From contig JAEWTC010000014.1 of assembly GCA_023459675.1 (NCBI GenBank), positions 1 to 34,789 on the forward strand: a stretch of DNA of 34,789 nucleotides. The letters run 5' to 3'. The notes beneath the pieces are model-generated. The model had not been told where the DNA came from. It saw only the letters and a program-made list of their open reading frames with translations, and made no database searches. This DNA comes from Bacillota bacterium. Its GTDB lineage: Bacteria > Bacillota > Clostridia > Christensenellales > Aristaeellaceae. Every line of letters begins with the position of its first letter. Position 1 is the stretch's first letter. A program made the position numbers and the translations under genes. Below are positions 16,166-23,990 of this stretch, one piece after another.

Positions 16166-16927
16166 ATGACGATCAAACCGGCGCCCAGAAACATATCCGA
16201 AACCGAGTACATGCTGCGCCTGCTGCGCTGCGTGGACGCGCTGGATTGCGCAACGGAGCTCTCGCTTTGGACGTTTGCGGCGGAGCTGGAGCTGATGGAT
16301 TACGTCACCATGCGGCTTTGCCTGCACCAGTTGCTCGAAGCCGAGCAGGTGCAGTACGGCGATGGCGTGCTTAAGCAGCATCTTTATCTGACGGAGAAGG
16401 GCCGGCAAGCGCTCCAGCTGTTCGGGGACCGGCTGCCGGCCGAGATCGCCGGCAAGATCGGCGCCGCGGCGGGCAAGTTCCGGGATCGCATTTCCTTAAG
16501 CCAGCAGGTGCGTGCGGCGTACGAGAGCGCGGTGCATAACGATTACAAGCTGAACCTCTCCGTTGCGGAGGGCGATCTGACCATGCTGCTGATCCGCATG
16601 GAAACCAAAAGCCGCCGTCTGGCGGGCCGCGCCATCCGCCAGTTTGAAACACAGGCCGCCAAGGTCACGTTTTTCCTGTATCAGCTGGCGCAAAACGCGC
16701 AGGGCGTTGAACCCAAGGGCGCGTCTTCAGGTGAGATCACACGCCACAGCGCCGGGGAGTTCACGGCGCGCCATACGCTGGCGGGCAGGCGCGCGGCGCT
16801 CACCGTAACGCTTACGCTGCCTACGCAGGAAGCCGCCCAGGCCTATCTGGCGCAGTTTACGGACACGGCTGCGGCCGCGGATACGGCGGAGAAGCTTTTG
16901 AAACTGATCTGCGCCATCCGCTTCTAA
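16166..16927 (+). CDS. DUF4364-family protein
   Basis: The product is 253 aa. The N-terminal half resembles a winged helix: SETEYMLRLLRCVDAL, then LELMDYVTMRLCLHQLLEAE and LYLTEKGRQALQLF, the last being a wing-like YxLTxxG block. This matches DUF4364 proteins of Clostridia, thought to be transcription regulators; the target is unknown. The C-terminal half is alpha/beta without recognisable motifs. ATG 16166 follows a weak GGGGGCA; an upstream in-frame ATG at 16136 lies inside the terminator and is rejected. tdk begins 75 bases after its stop. Confidence 0.82.
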   Translation: MTIKPAPRNISETEYMLRLLRCVDALDCATELSLWTFAAELELMDYVTMRLCLHQLLEAEQVQYGDGVLKQHLYLTEKGRQALQLFGDRLPAEIAGKIGAAAGKFRDRISLSQQVRAAYESAVHNDYKLNLSVAEGDLTMLLIRMETKSRRLAGRAIRQFETQAAKVTFFLYQLAQNAQGVEPKGASSGEITRHSAGEFTARHTLAGRRAALTVTLTLPTQEAAQAYLAQFTDTAAAADTAEKLLKLICAIRF

Positions 16928-17002
16928 GGCGCGCATCCCGGGTAAGGAACGATAAAGCTGCCCGCCCTCGTCGGGGTCGGCAGGTAAGGTGGAGGATTTT
17001 TC

Positions 17003-17557
17003 TTGGCGAAGCTCTATTTCCGTTACGGCGCCATGGGCTCCAGCAAAACGGCGAACGCGATCATGGTGCAGTATAACTATCAGGAGCGCGGCCAGAAAGC
17101 GCTGATGCTTAAACCGATGCTGGACAAGCGGGACGGCGCAAAGTTTGTGGCTTCCCGCGCCGGGCTGACGTGCCCTTGCGATTTTGTGGAAAATATCGGC
17201 AACTATACCGTGACGGACTACGCCTGCCTGATTGTGGACGAGGCCCAGTTCCTCACCAAGGCGCAGGTGGAAACGCTGGTGCATATCGTGGACGACCTGG
17301 GCGTGCCCGTGGTTGCCTACGGCCTGCGCACGGACTTCCGCGGGGAGTTTTTCGAGGGCAGCCTGTGGCTGATGGCCTGGGCGGATACCATCGAAGAGGT
17401 AAAAACCGTGTGCTGGTGCGGCAAGAAGGCAACCTACACCACCCGTATCCTGGACGGCAAGGTGATCAAGGAAGGCGAGCAGATTTTGCTGGGCGGCAAC
17501 GAAAGCTACACCAGCCTCTGCCGCAGGCACTGGACGGAAGGCAAGTTAGGGGAATGA
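17003..17557 (+). CDS. tdk: Thymidine kinase (type II)
   Basis: The 184-aa enzyme phosphorylates thymidine to dTMP in the salvage pathway. The P-loop is GAMGSSKT (9-16). The catalytic region is LIVDEAQFL, with E80 the likely base. The lasso zinc site is formed by CWC near residue 140 and C-x3-H in the C-terminal SLCRRHW. AYGLRTDFRGEFFEGS is a further type II hallmark. The start is TTG 17003 with GTGGAGG upstream. A GC-rich hairpin (about 16952-16986) lies just before the ribosome-binding site and might affect expression. Confidence 0.95.
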   Translation: MAKLYFRYGAMGSSKTANAIMVQYNYQERGQKALMLKPMLDKRDGAKFVASRAGLTCPCDFVENIGNYTVTDYACLIVDEAQFLTKAQVETLVHIVDDLGVPVVAYGLRTDFRGEFFEGSLWLMAWADTIEEVKTVCWCGKKATYTTRILDGKVIKEGEQILLGGNESYTSLCRRHWTEGKLGE

Positions 17558-17569
17558 TGATGAAATCCC

Positions 17570-17702
17570 CTATACGCTGCCGGTCATCATTCCGCCATCT
17601 TGGGCCTTCCAATCCTCGACGTAGCGCTGCTACTACTTCGGATTGTCAGATCCCAACCTGACGAAATGCTGTCGCGGCATCGCACAGGCTCTTCATCATC
17701 AT
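17570..17702 (-). pseudogene. Possible relic of a small gene between tdk and htpG
   Basis: On the minus strand a ribosome-binding site AAGAGGTGA precedes three successive ATGs (17702, 17699, 17696). A frame of 18 codons follows and stops at 17646. In another frame the sequence continues as LGSDNPK, two adjacent TAG codons, then QRYVEDWKAQDGGMMTGSV and a stop at 17570. The two parts together look like one small coding sequence broken by a frameshift and two stops. A TATAAT lies just upstream on the same strand. This is inference from reading the frames by eye; no family is recognised, and the pattern could be chance. Confidence 0.3.
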
Positions 17703-17762
17703 TCACCTCTTGGATAATTATATGCTGAAGGTTTCAAGCAAACAAAAACGGTCGCCGAATTA

Positions 17763-17789
17763 TTAGCACTCATTGCCGTTGAGTGCTAA
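17763..17789 (+). promoter_or_regulatory. CIRCE operator (HrcA binding site) upstream of htpG
   Basis: The sequence is TTAGCACTC, nine bases, GAGTGCTAA: an exact copy of the CIRCE consensus bound by the heat-shock repressor HrcA. It ends eight bases before the -35 of the htpG promoter. The perfect match makes chance very unlikely. hrcA, groESL and dnaK are not in the window. Confidence 0.97.
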
Positions 17790-17796
17790 TTTTTGC

Positions 17797-17825
17797 TTGC
17801 ATTCCGGTTTGCCGCGTGCTAAAAT
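17797..17825 (+). promoter_or_regulatory. htpG promoter
   Basis: TTGCAT (17797-17802), a 17-base spacer and TAAAAT (17820-17825) with an extended TG. The adjoining CIRCE operator would let HrcA block RNA polymerase. The predicted leader is about 50 bases and ends in GAAGGAGG. Confidence 0.75.
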
Positions 17826-17880
17826 AGGAACAAGCGGAGTGAAGAACCCGCTATCAAAATGCACTGAAGGAGGCTTTCGC

Positions 17881-19740
17881 ATGCCGCAAAGCAAGGGCAA
17901 TATTTCCATTCACGCCAAAAATATCATGCCGATCATCAAGCGTTGGCTGTATTCCGATAAGGATATTTTTATCCGGGAGATGGTATCCAACGGCTGTGAC
18001 GCGATCGTAAAACAGCAGATGGTAAGCCCCGGCACCGGGGACGATTACCGCGTCACCGTAACGCTGGACGCCGAACAAAAGCAGCTGCGCTTCGAGGACA
18101 ACGGAATCGGCATGACCGAGGACGAAGTCAAGAAATATATCAACCAGGTCGCGTTTTCCAGCGCCGAGGAGTTTTTGAAGAACTACGAGGGCGATAACAA
18201 GGGCGGCATCATCGGCCATTTCGGCCTGGGCTTCTACTCCGCGTTCATGGTCGCCAAGAAGGTAACCATCCAAACGCTGAGCGGCTCGCAAGGCGCGGCG
18301 CCCGTGATGTGGGAAAGCGAAGACGGCATGAAGTTCCAGATGAGCGAAGGCAGCCGCACAGCCCGCGGCACCACGATCACCCTGGACGTGGCCGACGACG
18401 AGGAAGAGTTCCTGCAGGAATTCAAGGTGCAGGAAGTGCTCAAGCGTTACTGCGGCTTCATGGCGCAGCCGGTGTATTTCAACGTCGTCAAGCCCGCGGA
18501 ACCCGCAAAGGAAGGCGAGGAAGCAAAGGAAGCGGAGAAGAAGGAACCTCTCCGCATCAACGATACGCCCGCCCTCTGGCTCAAACAGCCCAAGGACTGC
18601 ACCGACGAGGAATACCGGGATTTCTATAAGAAAGTCTTCCGCGTGTTCGACGAGCCCCTGTTCTACGTGCACCTGAACGTGGATTACCCCTTCAACCTCA
18701 AGGGCATCCTCTACTTTCCCAAGCTCACGAATGACTTCGGCACCCGAGAGGGCGAAATCAAGCTCTTTTCCGGGCAGGTGTTCGTGGCCAACAACATCAA
18801 GGAAGTCATCCCGGATTTCCTGATGCTTTTAAAAGGCGTGATCGATTGTCCCGATCTGCCCTTGAACGTCAGCCGCAGCTTTTTGCAAAACGACGGCTAC
18901 GTGAAGAAGCTCTCCGCCTACATTACCCGCAAGGTGGCGGACCGGCTGACCGGCCTGTTCAAAACCGAGCGTGAGAACTACCAGAAATACTGGGACGACA
19001 TCCACCCCTTTGTGAAATACGGCTGCGTGCGCGACGGCAAGTTCTTCGACATGGTCAAGGACACGGTTCTGTACAAGACCACCGGGGGCGAATACCTGAC
19101 CCTACAGGAGTACCTGGCCAAGAACGAGGGCAAGCTTGGCAAGAAGGTCGTCTATACCAGCGATCCCACCCGCCAGTCCGCCTCCGTTGCGCTGTACGAA
19201 AAGCAGGGGATCGACGTCGTGGCGCTCGATACGCTGATCGATTTGAACTTCGTCAGCTTCATCGAATACTCCGCGGGCGTGGAAGGCCTCACCTTCGCGC
19301 GGGTGGACGCCGACGCCGCCACCTTCACCAAGGCGGAGGAAACCGACGAGGAAACGAAGAAACAAAACGAGGAAGCCGAGAAGGCGTTAAAAGCGCTGTT
19401 TGACGAAGCGACCGGCAATAAGGAGCTGGAAGTAAAGCTCCAGACCCTGACCGATGAAAATACCTCCGCGCTCCTCGTGCAGGACGAACAGGGCCGCCGT
19501 TTCAGCGATATGTCCAAGCTCTACGGGCAGGATTTCAAGATGCCCGAGCGCCACACGCTGGTGTTGAACCGCGCGGACAGCGTGGTCAAGCGCCTGCTGA
19601 CCGAGGAGAATGCTGAAACCAAAACCCTCCTGGCCGCCCAGCTATACGATCTGGCACGCATGAGCGTGCGGCCGCTGGAAAAGGGCGAGATCACGGCCTT
19701 CCTTGCCCGCAGCAACGAACTGCTGAAGCGGGTGAAATAA
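17881..19740 (+). CDS. htpG: Hsp90-family chaperone HtpG
   Basis: This 619-aa ATP-dependent chaperone has near-normal length for bacterial Hsp90. The N-terminal GHKL ATPase carries the catalytic glutamate E33 and N37 in IREMVSNGCDAI, D73 in FEDNGIGM, and GHFGLGFYSAFMV. A short charged linker (about residues 203-224, with AKEGEEAKEAEKKE) joins it to the middle domain, followed by the dimerisation domain. The ATPase motif reads NGCD where most bacteria have NASD, a notable variant. ATG 17881 follows GAAGGAGG; a longer frame from 17773 would begin inside the CIRCE operator and is rejected. The exact CIRCE site upstream puts it under HrcA heat-shock control. Confidence 0.97.
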   Translation: MPQSKGNISIHAKNIMPIIKRWLYSDKDIFIREMVSNGCDAIVKQQMVSPGTGDDYRVTVTLDAEQKQLRFEDNGIGMTEDEVKKYINQVAFSSAEEFLKNYEGDNKGGIIGHFGLGFYSAFMVAKKVTIQTLSGSQGAAPVMWESEDGMKFQMSEGSRTARGTTITLDVADDEEEFLQEFKVQEVLKRYCGFMAQPVYFNVVKPAEPAKEGEEAKEAEKKEPLRINDTPALWLKQPKDCTDEEYRDFYKKVFRVFDEPLFYVHLNVDYPFNLKGILYFPKLTNDFGTREGEIKLFSGQVFVANNIKEVIPDFLMLLKGVIDCPDLPLNVSRSFLQNDGYVKKLSAYITRKVADRLTGLFKTERENYQKYWDDIHPFVKYGCVRDGKFFDMVKDTVLYKTTGGEYLTLQEYLAKNEGKLGKKVVYTSDPTRQSASVALYEKQGIDVVALDTLIDLNFVSFIEYSAGVEGLTFARVDADAATFTKAEETDEETKKQNEEAEKALKALFDEATGNKELEVKLQTLTDENTSALLVQDEQGRRFSDMSKLYGQDFKMPERHTLVLNRADSVVKRLLTEENAETKTLLAAQLYDLARMSVRPLEKGEITAFLARSNELLKRVK

Positions 19741-19895
19741 CCCGCGCGCAGCGGCGGGCTGCCCGCCGTGCCGGTACGGTCTTCCGCTCTCGTTTGCACG
19801 GGCGCATATCGCGGTTCTGCCATCGGAAGGGATCGCGCGCGGCTTCCCGCCGCGTAGGGTGAAGGTACTCTCTAGTTCATCTCACGTGCGAAATC

Positions 19896-19933
19896 AAGCA
19901 AAACGCCGGGCGTTCATGCCCGGCGTTTTGCTT
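19896..19933. terminator. Bidirectional terminator between htpG and the lectin-like gene
   Basis: A perfect 16-bp inverted repeat (AAGCAAAACGCCGGGC and its complement) surrounds a six-base loop. It lies about 155 bases after htpG and 73 bases after the convergent gene at 20007, so it can serve both. T-rich tracts are partly inside the stem. Confidence 0.85.
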
Positions 19934-20006
19934 ATTATATACGGTTCTTTTCTGTGCCCGCGCAACGCCCGCCGCAGACCGACTGCCTGGACTTGCGTTT
20001 TCGTGG

Positions 20007-21248
20007 TTACCGGCGCGCTTGCTTGCGCTTGCTCCCCCGGAGAACGACGATCATTCCGGCGCTGGACATCGTAAGCAGAAGAAGCATCACGCCCACATTG
20101 CTGGCGTCCCCGGTCTCCGGCATGTAAACGGTCGCAATAACGGGCAGCCTGCCCACGGCGCTTGCATACTCGCTGTCGCTGCTGCCGCTGTCGCCAAGCA
20201 GCCTATCGCCGAACTCCACAAAAAATCCCAGAACGGTGTACTGATCGGTTGCGCTGTATCCGCGGTTATACGCTATGTTATTCCAGGAAAATACCGTGCC
20301 CGCTTTACCGTAAATTGTGAGCGGTCCGTTGGTCACGTTAAGCGTAGTCAGGCAGGCTTCCGTTGAGTTTGGCTCAAATTGCGTACTGTAAATATCAATC
20401 GTCGGGCGGCTCCAGTTGAAGTATGTGGATGCGTTTGCCGCGTCGGCTATGTTGGCCTTTGCCAGGTTGCTGGGAGCCGGAATGGTGTCCAGAGAGAGCA
20501 CGTTGTAGAATATGTCTCCCTTTTCCGGTCCGCATGCCCAATACCAACCGGCTGCATGGGCGATGCTTGTCGCGAAACTGTCGTAATGCAGGGCGGTTTC
20601 GCCGATGGAGTGCTCCATATAAGTGCCGCCGAGCCAGCCGGTTTTTCCGCCGGACAGGGCGTTGACGAATTCGTCCTCGCTTTGGCTGGTGATCGTGGCC
20701 AGGTACCCGGTTTTGCCCATATACGTCATGGTTTTGGCAGCGTCATATGTGTCTGTCCAGGTGCCGGTGGTGCCTGGGGCATAGGGGATGTATTGGTAAT
20801 AGTGCTCGTTGGTTGCGCGGTAAAAGGTATCATAAGCGATGTTTTCCATGGTTACCGTGAACTGCACGGTTTGCGTTGCGCTGCCCAGCTGTATGCCGAT
20901 CTCGCGGACGTATGCCTGGATGGCGCTGTTTGCGGTTCCCGTTGTAAAATTGATGCGCTTGGCGTAATCGTTGGTTGCCGAGGTTGCGGAAACGACAAAA
21001 CCGGCGGGGGTGACCGACGGAAGGATGATTTTATCCCCCGCTGTTACGCTGTCCGTAAAATTGATCAGCAGGGTCCGGAGGCTGCTGCCTTGAACGACCG
21101 CGTTCGGGTAATAAAAGGTACCGCTGACGTTGGAGGCGTTTCCCAGTGTAATCGTAGGATTGATACCTGCCTGGGCTGTTGGCGTTACCGCGAAGCATAC
21201 CGTACAAAGCAATGCCAGCAAGAGAACGAACGGTTTTCGAATACGCAT
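20007..21248 (-). CDS. Surface protein with C-type-lectin-like domain and MPETGD anchor
   Basis: The product is 413 aa. A signal peptide (RIRK, hydrophobic LLLALLCTVCF, cleavage near AQA-G at about 28) is followed by a beta-rich segment (about 30-135). A C-type-lectin-like domain then spans roughly 145-350: TWTDTYDAAKTM, GYLATITSQSEDEFVN, GWLGGT, GWYWACGPEKG, FNWSRP and FEPNSTEACLT match the fold's WIG, W-x-W, EPN and cysteine regions. The C-terminus has MPETGD (376-381), a hydrophobic stretch and RGSKRKQARR, a sortase-type anchor with M for L. A GGAGGAAAG site precedes ATG 21248. GC content looks clearly below that of the neighbours, suggesting relaxed composition or transfer. Ligand binding at the cell surface is likely; the ligand is unknown. 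Confidence 0.87.
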   Translation of the reverse strand: MRIRKPFVLLLALLCTVCFAVTPTAQAGINPTITLGNASNVSGTFYYPNAVVQGSSLRTLLINFTDSVTAGDKIILPSVTPAGFVVSATSATNDYAKRINFTTGTANSAIQAYVREIGIQLGSATQTVQFTVTMENIAYDTFYRATNEHYYQYIPYAPGTTGTWTDTYDAAKTMTYMGKTGYLATITSQSEDEFVNALSGGKTGWLGGTYMEHSIGETALHYDSFATSIAHAAGWYWACGPEKGDIFYNVLSLDTIPAPSNLAKANIADAANASTYFNWSRPTIDIYSTQFEPNSTEACLTTLNVTNGPLTIYGKAGTVFSWNNIAYNRGYSATDQYTVLGFFVEFGDRLLGDSGSSDSEYASAVGRLPVIATVYMPETGDASNVGVMLLLLTMSSAGMIVVLRGSKRKQARR

Positions 21249-21470
21249 GCTGCTTTCCTCCAGGTTGGGTGTTGTGAACGGGTTCCCGAATATGTGTACG
21301 CGTTAAAGGCACAGAGGACGGCAGGTTCCTTCCGTTTCTCCATGACCAGATACTATATATATGTAAAATATTCCCTTAAACCACAAGATCAATATAACAC
21401 CGGAAAAATGGGAATTCAATAGGAAATTACAAATGTTTCCATTCTTTATCCCCGTCTTCCGGCGAAATGC

Positions 21471-21507
21471 AAAAACCCGCGGTAACGCGGCAACGCGTCA
21501 TCGCGGG
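21471..21507 (-). terminator. Terminator of the GNAT gene
   Basis: On the minus strand a GC-rich stem of about 14 bp with one mismatch (CCCGCG ... CGCGGG) is followed by five T residues. It lies 24 bases after the GNAT stop. Confidence 0.85.
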
Positions 21508-21530
21508 CAAACGGATCGAAAGGCGCTGCG

Positions 21531-22187
21531 TTACACTCTCGGCCTGCACATGGCGACCGTTTCCAGAAAGCGCTTCTGGGACGGCGTACCGGAGATCTTT
21601 TCCTTCCATGGAAAGTTGCGGTCGTACGCTTCAACGTCCGCCGGGGTTAATTGGAAGTCTGCGCTTTCCACAAACCGTCCCCTTGCGTTGCTCAGCGCGC
21701 CGGGTTGCAATTCATAGGCCTGCAAGGCTCCGTGATATTGGTTGCCCTCGGTCGCAATGCCGTACTGCTCCGCCGCCACCAGCCCCACGCGGCTGTAATA
21801 GGCCGGGTCGCCGTAAATGAGCACGGCGGTAAACCCCATCCGCGCGGCGAGGCCGAGTGTGTGCAAGATCAACGCTTTGCCCACGCCCTGCCGCTGAAAT
21901 TCCGGCAGAACGGAGACCGGCCCGAAGCTGATCACAGGCGTCGTTCCGCCCGCGTCCAGCGCGATGGCCGCCTTGGTGTACATAATGTTTCCGACGATCG
22001 CGCCGTTCCATTCCGCCACAAAGTCCAGTTCAGGGATGAACGCCTCTGCGTTTCGCAGGATATGCGCCAGATAATGCTCTTCGCAGCCGGGCCCGTGATG
22101 GTTCCAGAACGCCTCGCGCGTGAGCGTTTCCACCGCCCGATAATCAGAAGGGGTTTCCAACCGGAGTTTCAGGGATTGTAGTTCCAT
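21531..22187 (-). CDS. GNAT-family N-acetyltransferase
   Basis: The product is 218 aa. The acetyl-CoA-binding motif A is visible as VSVLPEFQRQGVGKALI (about 92-108), followed by GFTAVLIYGDPAYYSRVGL, the usual motif B region of GNAT enzymes. The N-terminal block DYRAVETLTREAFW also fits. The extended C-terminal part (about 145-218, ending in CRPRV) resembles the YhbS-like group. The acceptor cannot be deduced. The ribosome-binding site AGAAAGAAG is modest. It has its own terminator and is separated from secG by secG's terminator, so it is a one-gene unit. Confidence 0.88.
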   Translation of the reverse strand: MELQSLKLRLETPSDYRAVETLTREAFWNHHGPGCEEHYLAHILRNAEAFIPELDFVAEWNGAIVGNIMYTKAAIALDAGGTTPVISFGPVSVLPEFQRQGVGKALILHTLGLAARMGFTAVLIYGDPAYYSRVGLVAAEQYGIATEGNQYHGALQAYELQPGALSNARGRFVESADFQLTPADVEAYDRNFPWKEKISGTPSQKRFLETVAMCRPRV

Positions 22188-22204
22188 ACAATTCTTCTTT
22201 CTGT

Positions 22205-22240
22205 AAATAAATAACAGCCCCCCGCATATCGGAAGGCTGT
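22205..22240 (-). terminator. Terminator of secG
   Basis: On the minus strand a 10-bp stem (ACAGCCTTCC with its partner, two G-T pairs) and a seven-base loop are followed by TTATTTATTT. It lies 21 bases after the secG stop. Confidence 0.85.
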
Positions 22241-22260
22241 GAGGATCATCGCGACGTTTC

Positions 22261-22497
22261 TTACCCCAAGAGCATCATCACAAGGCTCAGCGTTACAAAC
22301 ACGCCGGTGCAGATTTTGGTAACGAGCGCCAGTTTGGCGTCCATCCCTTTTGCCTTGCTCTTGCCGAAGAACGTTTCCGCAGCGCCGCCGATCGCGCCCA
22401 AACCCGTGCGCGATCCGCTTTGCAGCAGAACGGTTACGGTCATAATAAGCGCTGATATAATGAGCAAAATGCCTACGATCCATTGCGCTAAATTCAT
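22261..22497 (-). CDS. secG: Protein translocase subunit SecG
   Basis: This 78-aa membrane protein is the small subunit of the SecYEG channel. Two hydrophobic segments (about 7-25 and 56-77) flank the conserved cytoplasmic loop VLLQSGSRTGLGAIGGAAETFFGKSKAKG, which is given here only as the family's hallmark region: LLQSG, GLG, GGAAETFFGK. The length is typical. AAGGAGG precedes ATG 22497. In many Firmicutes secG lies next to rnr and smpB; those are not here. Confidence 0.95.
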   Translation of the reverse strand: MNLAQWIVGILLIISALIMTVTVLLQSGSRTGLGAIGGAAETFFGKSKAKGMDAKLALVTKICTGVFVTLSLVMMLLG

Positions 22498-22581
22498 CGA
22501 GTCGTACCTCCTTGAGGATTCATCAGCCTATATTACCATTGGAATGTTAAAAAAGCAAGCGCCGCGGGGATAAACTTTCTC

Positions 22582-23073
22582 TTATCGTTTGATATGCAGG
22601 CGGCCGACGACGGGCGTCAGCACCACCCACACGGCGATGCCGCTCAACCCCTGCATCACGTTCCCGATCAGGCCGCCCGTTGCCGCGGCCCAGCCGTAGC
22701 CCAGGATCAGCCATTCGGTTACGAAATACCCGGCCACCATGAATAACTCGGCAAGCAGCATGAACAAAATCTGCCGGACCGTGGTTTCCCTGCGGGCGGC
22801 GAATACGGCGATCGCCGCCATCGCGGCTTTGATCAGGAAGGTCGGCAGCATATACAGGGTATACCCGGCCAGCAGGTCGGCCAGCATGCTGCCAAGCCCG
22901 GCTGCAAGCACCGCGGGCCAGCCGAGCACGGCGGCGGAGAGCAGAATAAAACCGTCTCCCAGATGCACGTACCCCGTCGGCATGGGTATTTTGAATAAAT
23001 ACGTGGCCATGAAGATGATCGCGGCCAGAACACCGCTGAGCGCGATTACCTGGGGCGTCAGTTTTTTCGCCAT
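22582..23073 (-). CDS. ECF transporter S component (substrate-binding membrane subunit)
   Basis: The product is 163 aa with five or six hydrophobic segments. The stretch YVHLGDGFILLSAAVLG, followed by the glycine-rich LAAGLGSMLADLLAGY, is typical of energy-coupling-factor S components that bind vitamins or similar small molecules. The substrate cannot be assigned; the nearest resemblance is to the HmpT/YpdP-like group. The shared EcfA-EcfA'-EcfT energising module must lie elsewhere. GAAGG precedes ATG 23073. No riboswitch was recognised in the 63 bases upstream, so substrate clues from regulation are missing. Confidence 0.85.
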   Translation of the reverse strand: MAKKLTPQVIALSGVLAAIIFMATYLFKIPMPTGYVHLGDGFILLSAAVLGWPAVLAAGLGSMLADLLAGYTLYMLPTFLIKAAMAAIAVFAARRETTVRQILFMLLAELFMVAGYFVTEWLILGYGWAAATGGLIGNVMQGLSGIAVWVVLTPVVGRLHIKR

Positions 23074-23136
23074 GCGTCGCCTTCTTTCTCGCCGCGGGAG
23101 GTGCTTTGCGTGCGGAATACGGGGGCTGCGGCACGT

Positions 23137-23598
23137 TTACAGGTAACCGCGAAGCGTTTGCAGATGCGTTTCCTCTTCCAGCGCGATGCCGCGTAAAACG
23201 TCCGCCGTGCTTGCGTCCCTGCAGGCGGCGGCAAAGGCGCGGTAGGTGTCCGCGGCCTTCTGTTCGGCCTCCTGCGCGAAAGCAAGCAGGCTTTCCTTGT
23301 CCTTGAGCATGCCCCGGCGCACCGCGCCCATCAGCCCGCCTTCAAACAGCAGGGACGAGGCGATGGCCGCAAGCATCAGCTGCTGCTCCATGGCAAGGGC
23401 CAGCCCCTCGTACAGCGATTGAAACTGCAAAAGGTGCTGGCGTTCGTCGTTTAGGATCATCTGCAGGCGCTCCCGCAGCGCGGCGTGCAAGGGATCGTCC
23501 GCGGTCACGAGCATCAGCGCCCGTTCATAGGTTTGTATGGCGCCGCGTTCCATTTCGCAAGCCACATACAGCGCTTCCTGCCCTGATTGTATCTGCAT
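23137..23598 (-). CDS. Ferritin-like (rubrerythrin-like) diiron protein
   Basis: From ATG 23598 the product is 153 aa and all alpha-helical. Four helices carry the expected metal ligands in two E...ExxH pairs: CEMERGAIQTYERA and NDERQHLLQF in the first half, AQEAEQKAADTYRAF and LEEETHLQTL in the second. This is the rubrerythrin/ferritin-like arrangement; there is no C-terminal rubredoxin domain. Such proteins reduce peroxide or store iron in anaerobes; the exact role is inferred. The frame is open to GTG 23607, but AAGGGG is spaced eight bases from ATG 23598 and is too close to the GTG. The ECF gene follows after 63 bases, perhaps in the same transcript. Confidence 0.83.
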   Translation of the reverse strand: MQIQSGQEALYVACEMERGAIQTYERALMLVTADDPLHAALRERLQMILNDERQHLLQFQSLYEGLALAMEQQLMLAAIASSLLFEGGLMGAVRRGMLKDKESLLAFAQEAEQKAADTYRAFAAACRDASTADVLRGIALEEETHLQTLRGYL

Positions 23599-23660
23599 TC
23601 CGGCCACCCCTTCCGTACGTTTTCCTTACGTTTCCCACGTCGGCCCGGCGAAGGGTGTGG

Positions 23661-23695
23661 AAAACCTGTATCCCTTATCTGGCAAGGGATACAGG
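23661..23695 (-). terminator. Terminator of the DUF1858 gene
   Basis: On the minus strand a perfect 12-bp stem (CCTGTATCCCTT and its complement) with a seven-base loop is followed by TTTT. It separates the DUF1858 gene from the ferritin-like gene. Confidence 0.92.
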
Positions 23696-23712
23696 GAGCT
23701 AGGTCCGCAGGA

Positions 23713-23919
23713 TTACTTCTTTTGGGATAAAAAGTCGTTCAGCTTTTCCACAAGCACGTCGGGATCGGATCCGTGCGCCGCGCACGCGTCTTCCAAAGAT
23801 TCCGCCGTCGCGTGCGGACAGCCAAGGCAGTGCATGCCATAGCCGATCAAAATGCTTGCGGTGCCGCGGTCCAGCTGCAGCACGTCGCTGATGGACATCT
23901 CTTTATTTACGGTTGCCAT
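23713..23919 (-). CDS. DUF1858 domain protein
   Basis: The product is 68 aa and consists of one DUF1858 domain. The N-terminal SISDVLQLDRGTASILIGYGM leads to the signature C31-L-G-C34, followed by ATAESLEDACAAHG with C46. Family members are small and often found in anaerobes, sometimes fused or adjacent to hybrid-cluster or redox proteins; a redox or metal role is plausible but unproven. GAGGAA precedes ATG 23919. It has a consensus promoter and its own terminator, so it should be well expressed as a single gene. Confidence 0.9.
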   Translation of the reverse strand: MATVNKEMSISDVLQLDRGTASILIGYGMHCLGCPHATAESLEDACAAHGSDPDVLVEKLNDFLSQKK

Positions 23920-23961
23920 AGAGGGTTCCTCGCTTTCTTTGTTGGAACGGAGTCCGTGAAT

Positions 23962-23990
23962 ATCTTATCATCGGCTCCTGCGGTTGTCAA
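23962..23990 (-). promoter_or_regulatory. Promoter of the DUF1858 gene
   Basis: On the minus strand a perfect TTGACA, a 17-base spacer and TAAGAT. The predicted leader to ATG 23919 is about 35 bases. Confidence 0.85.

Noticed and set aside
20379..21422. Plus-strand frame of 347 codons
   Set aside because: Antisense to the lectin-like surface protein, which has a signal peptide, anchor and good ribosome-binding site.
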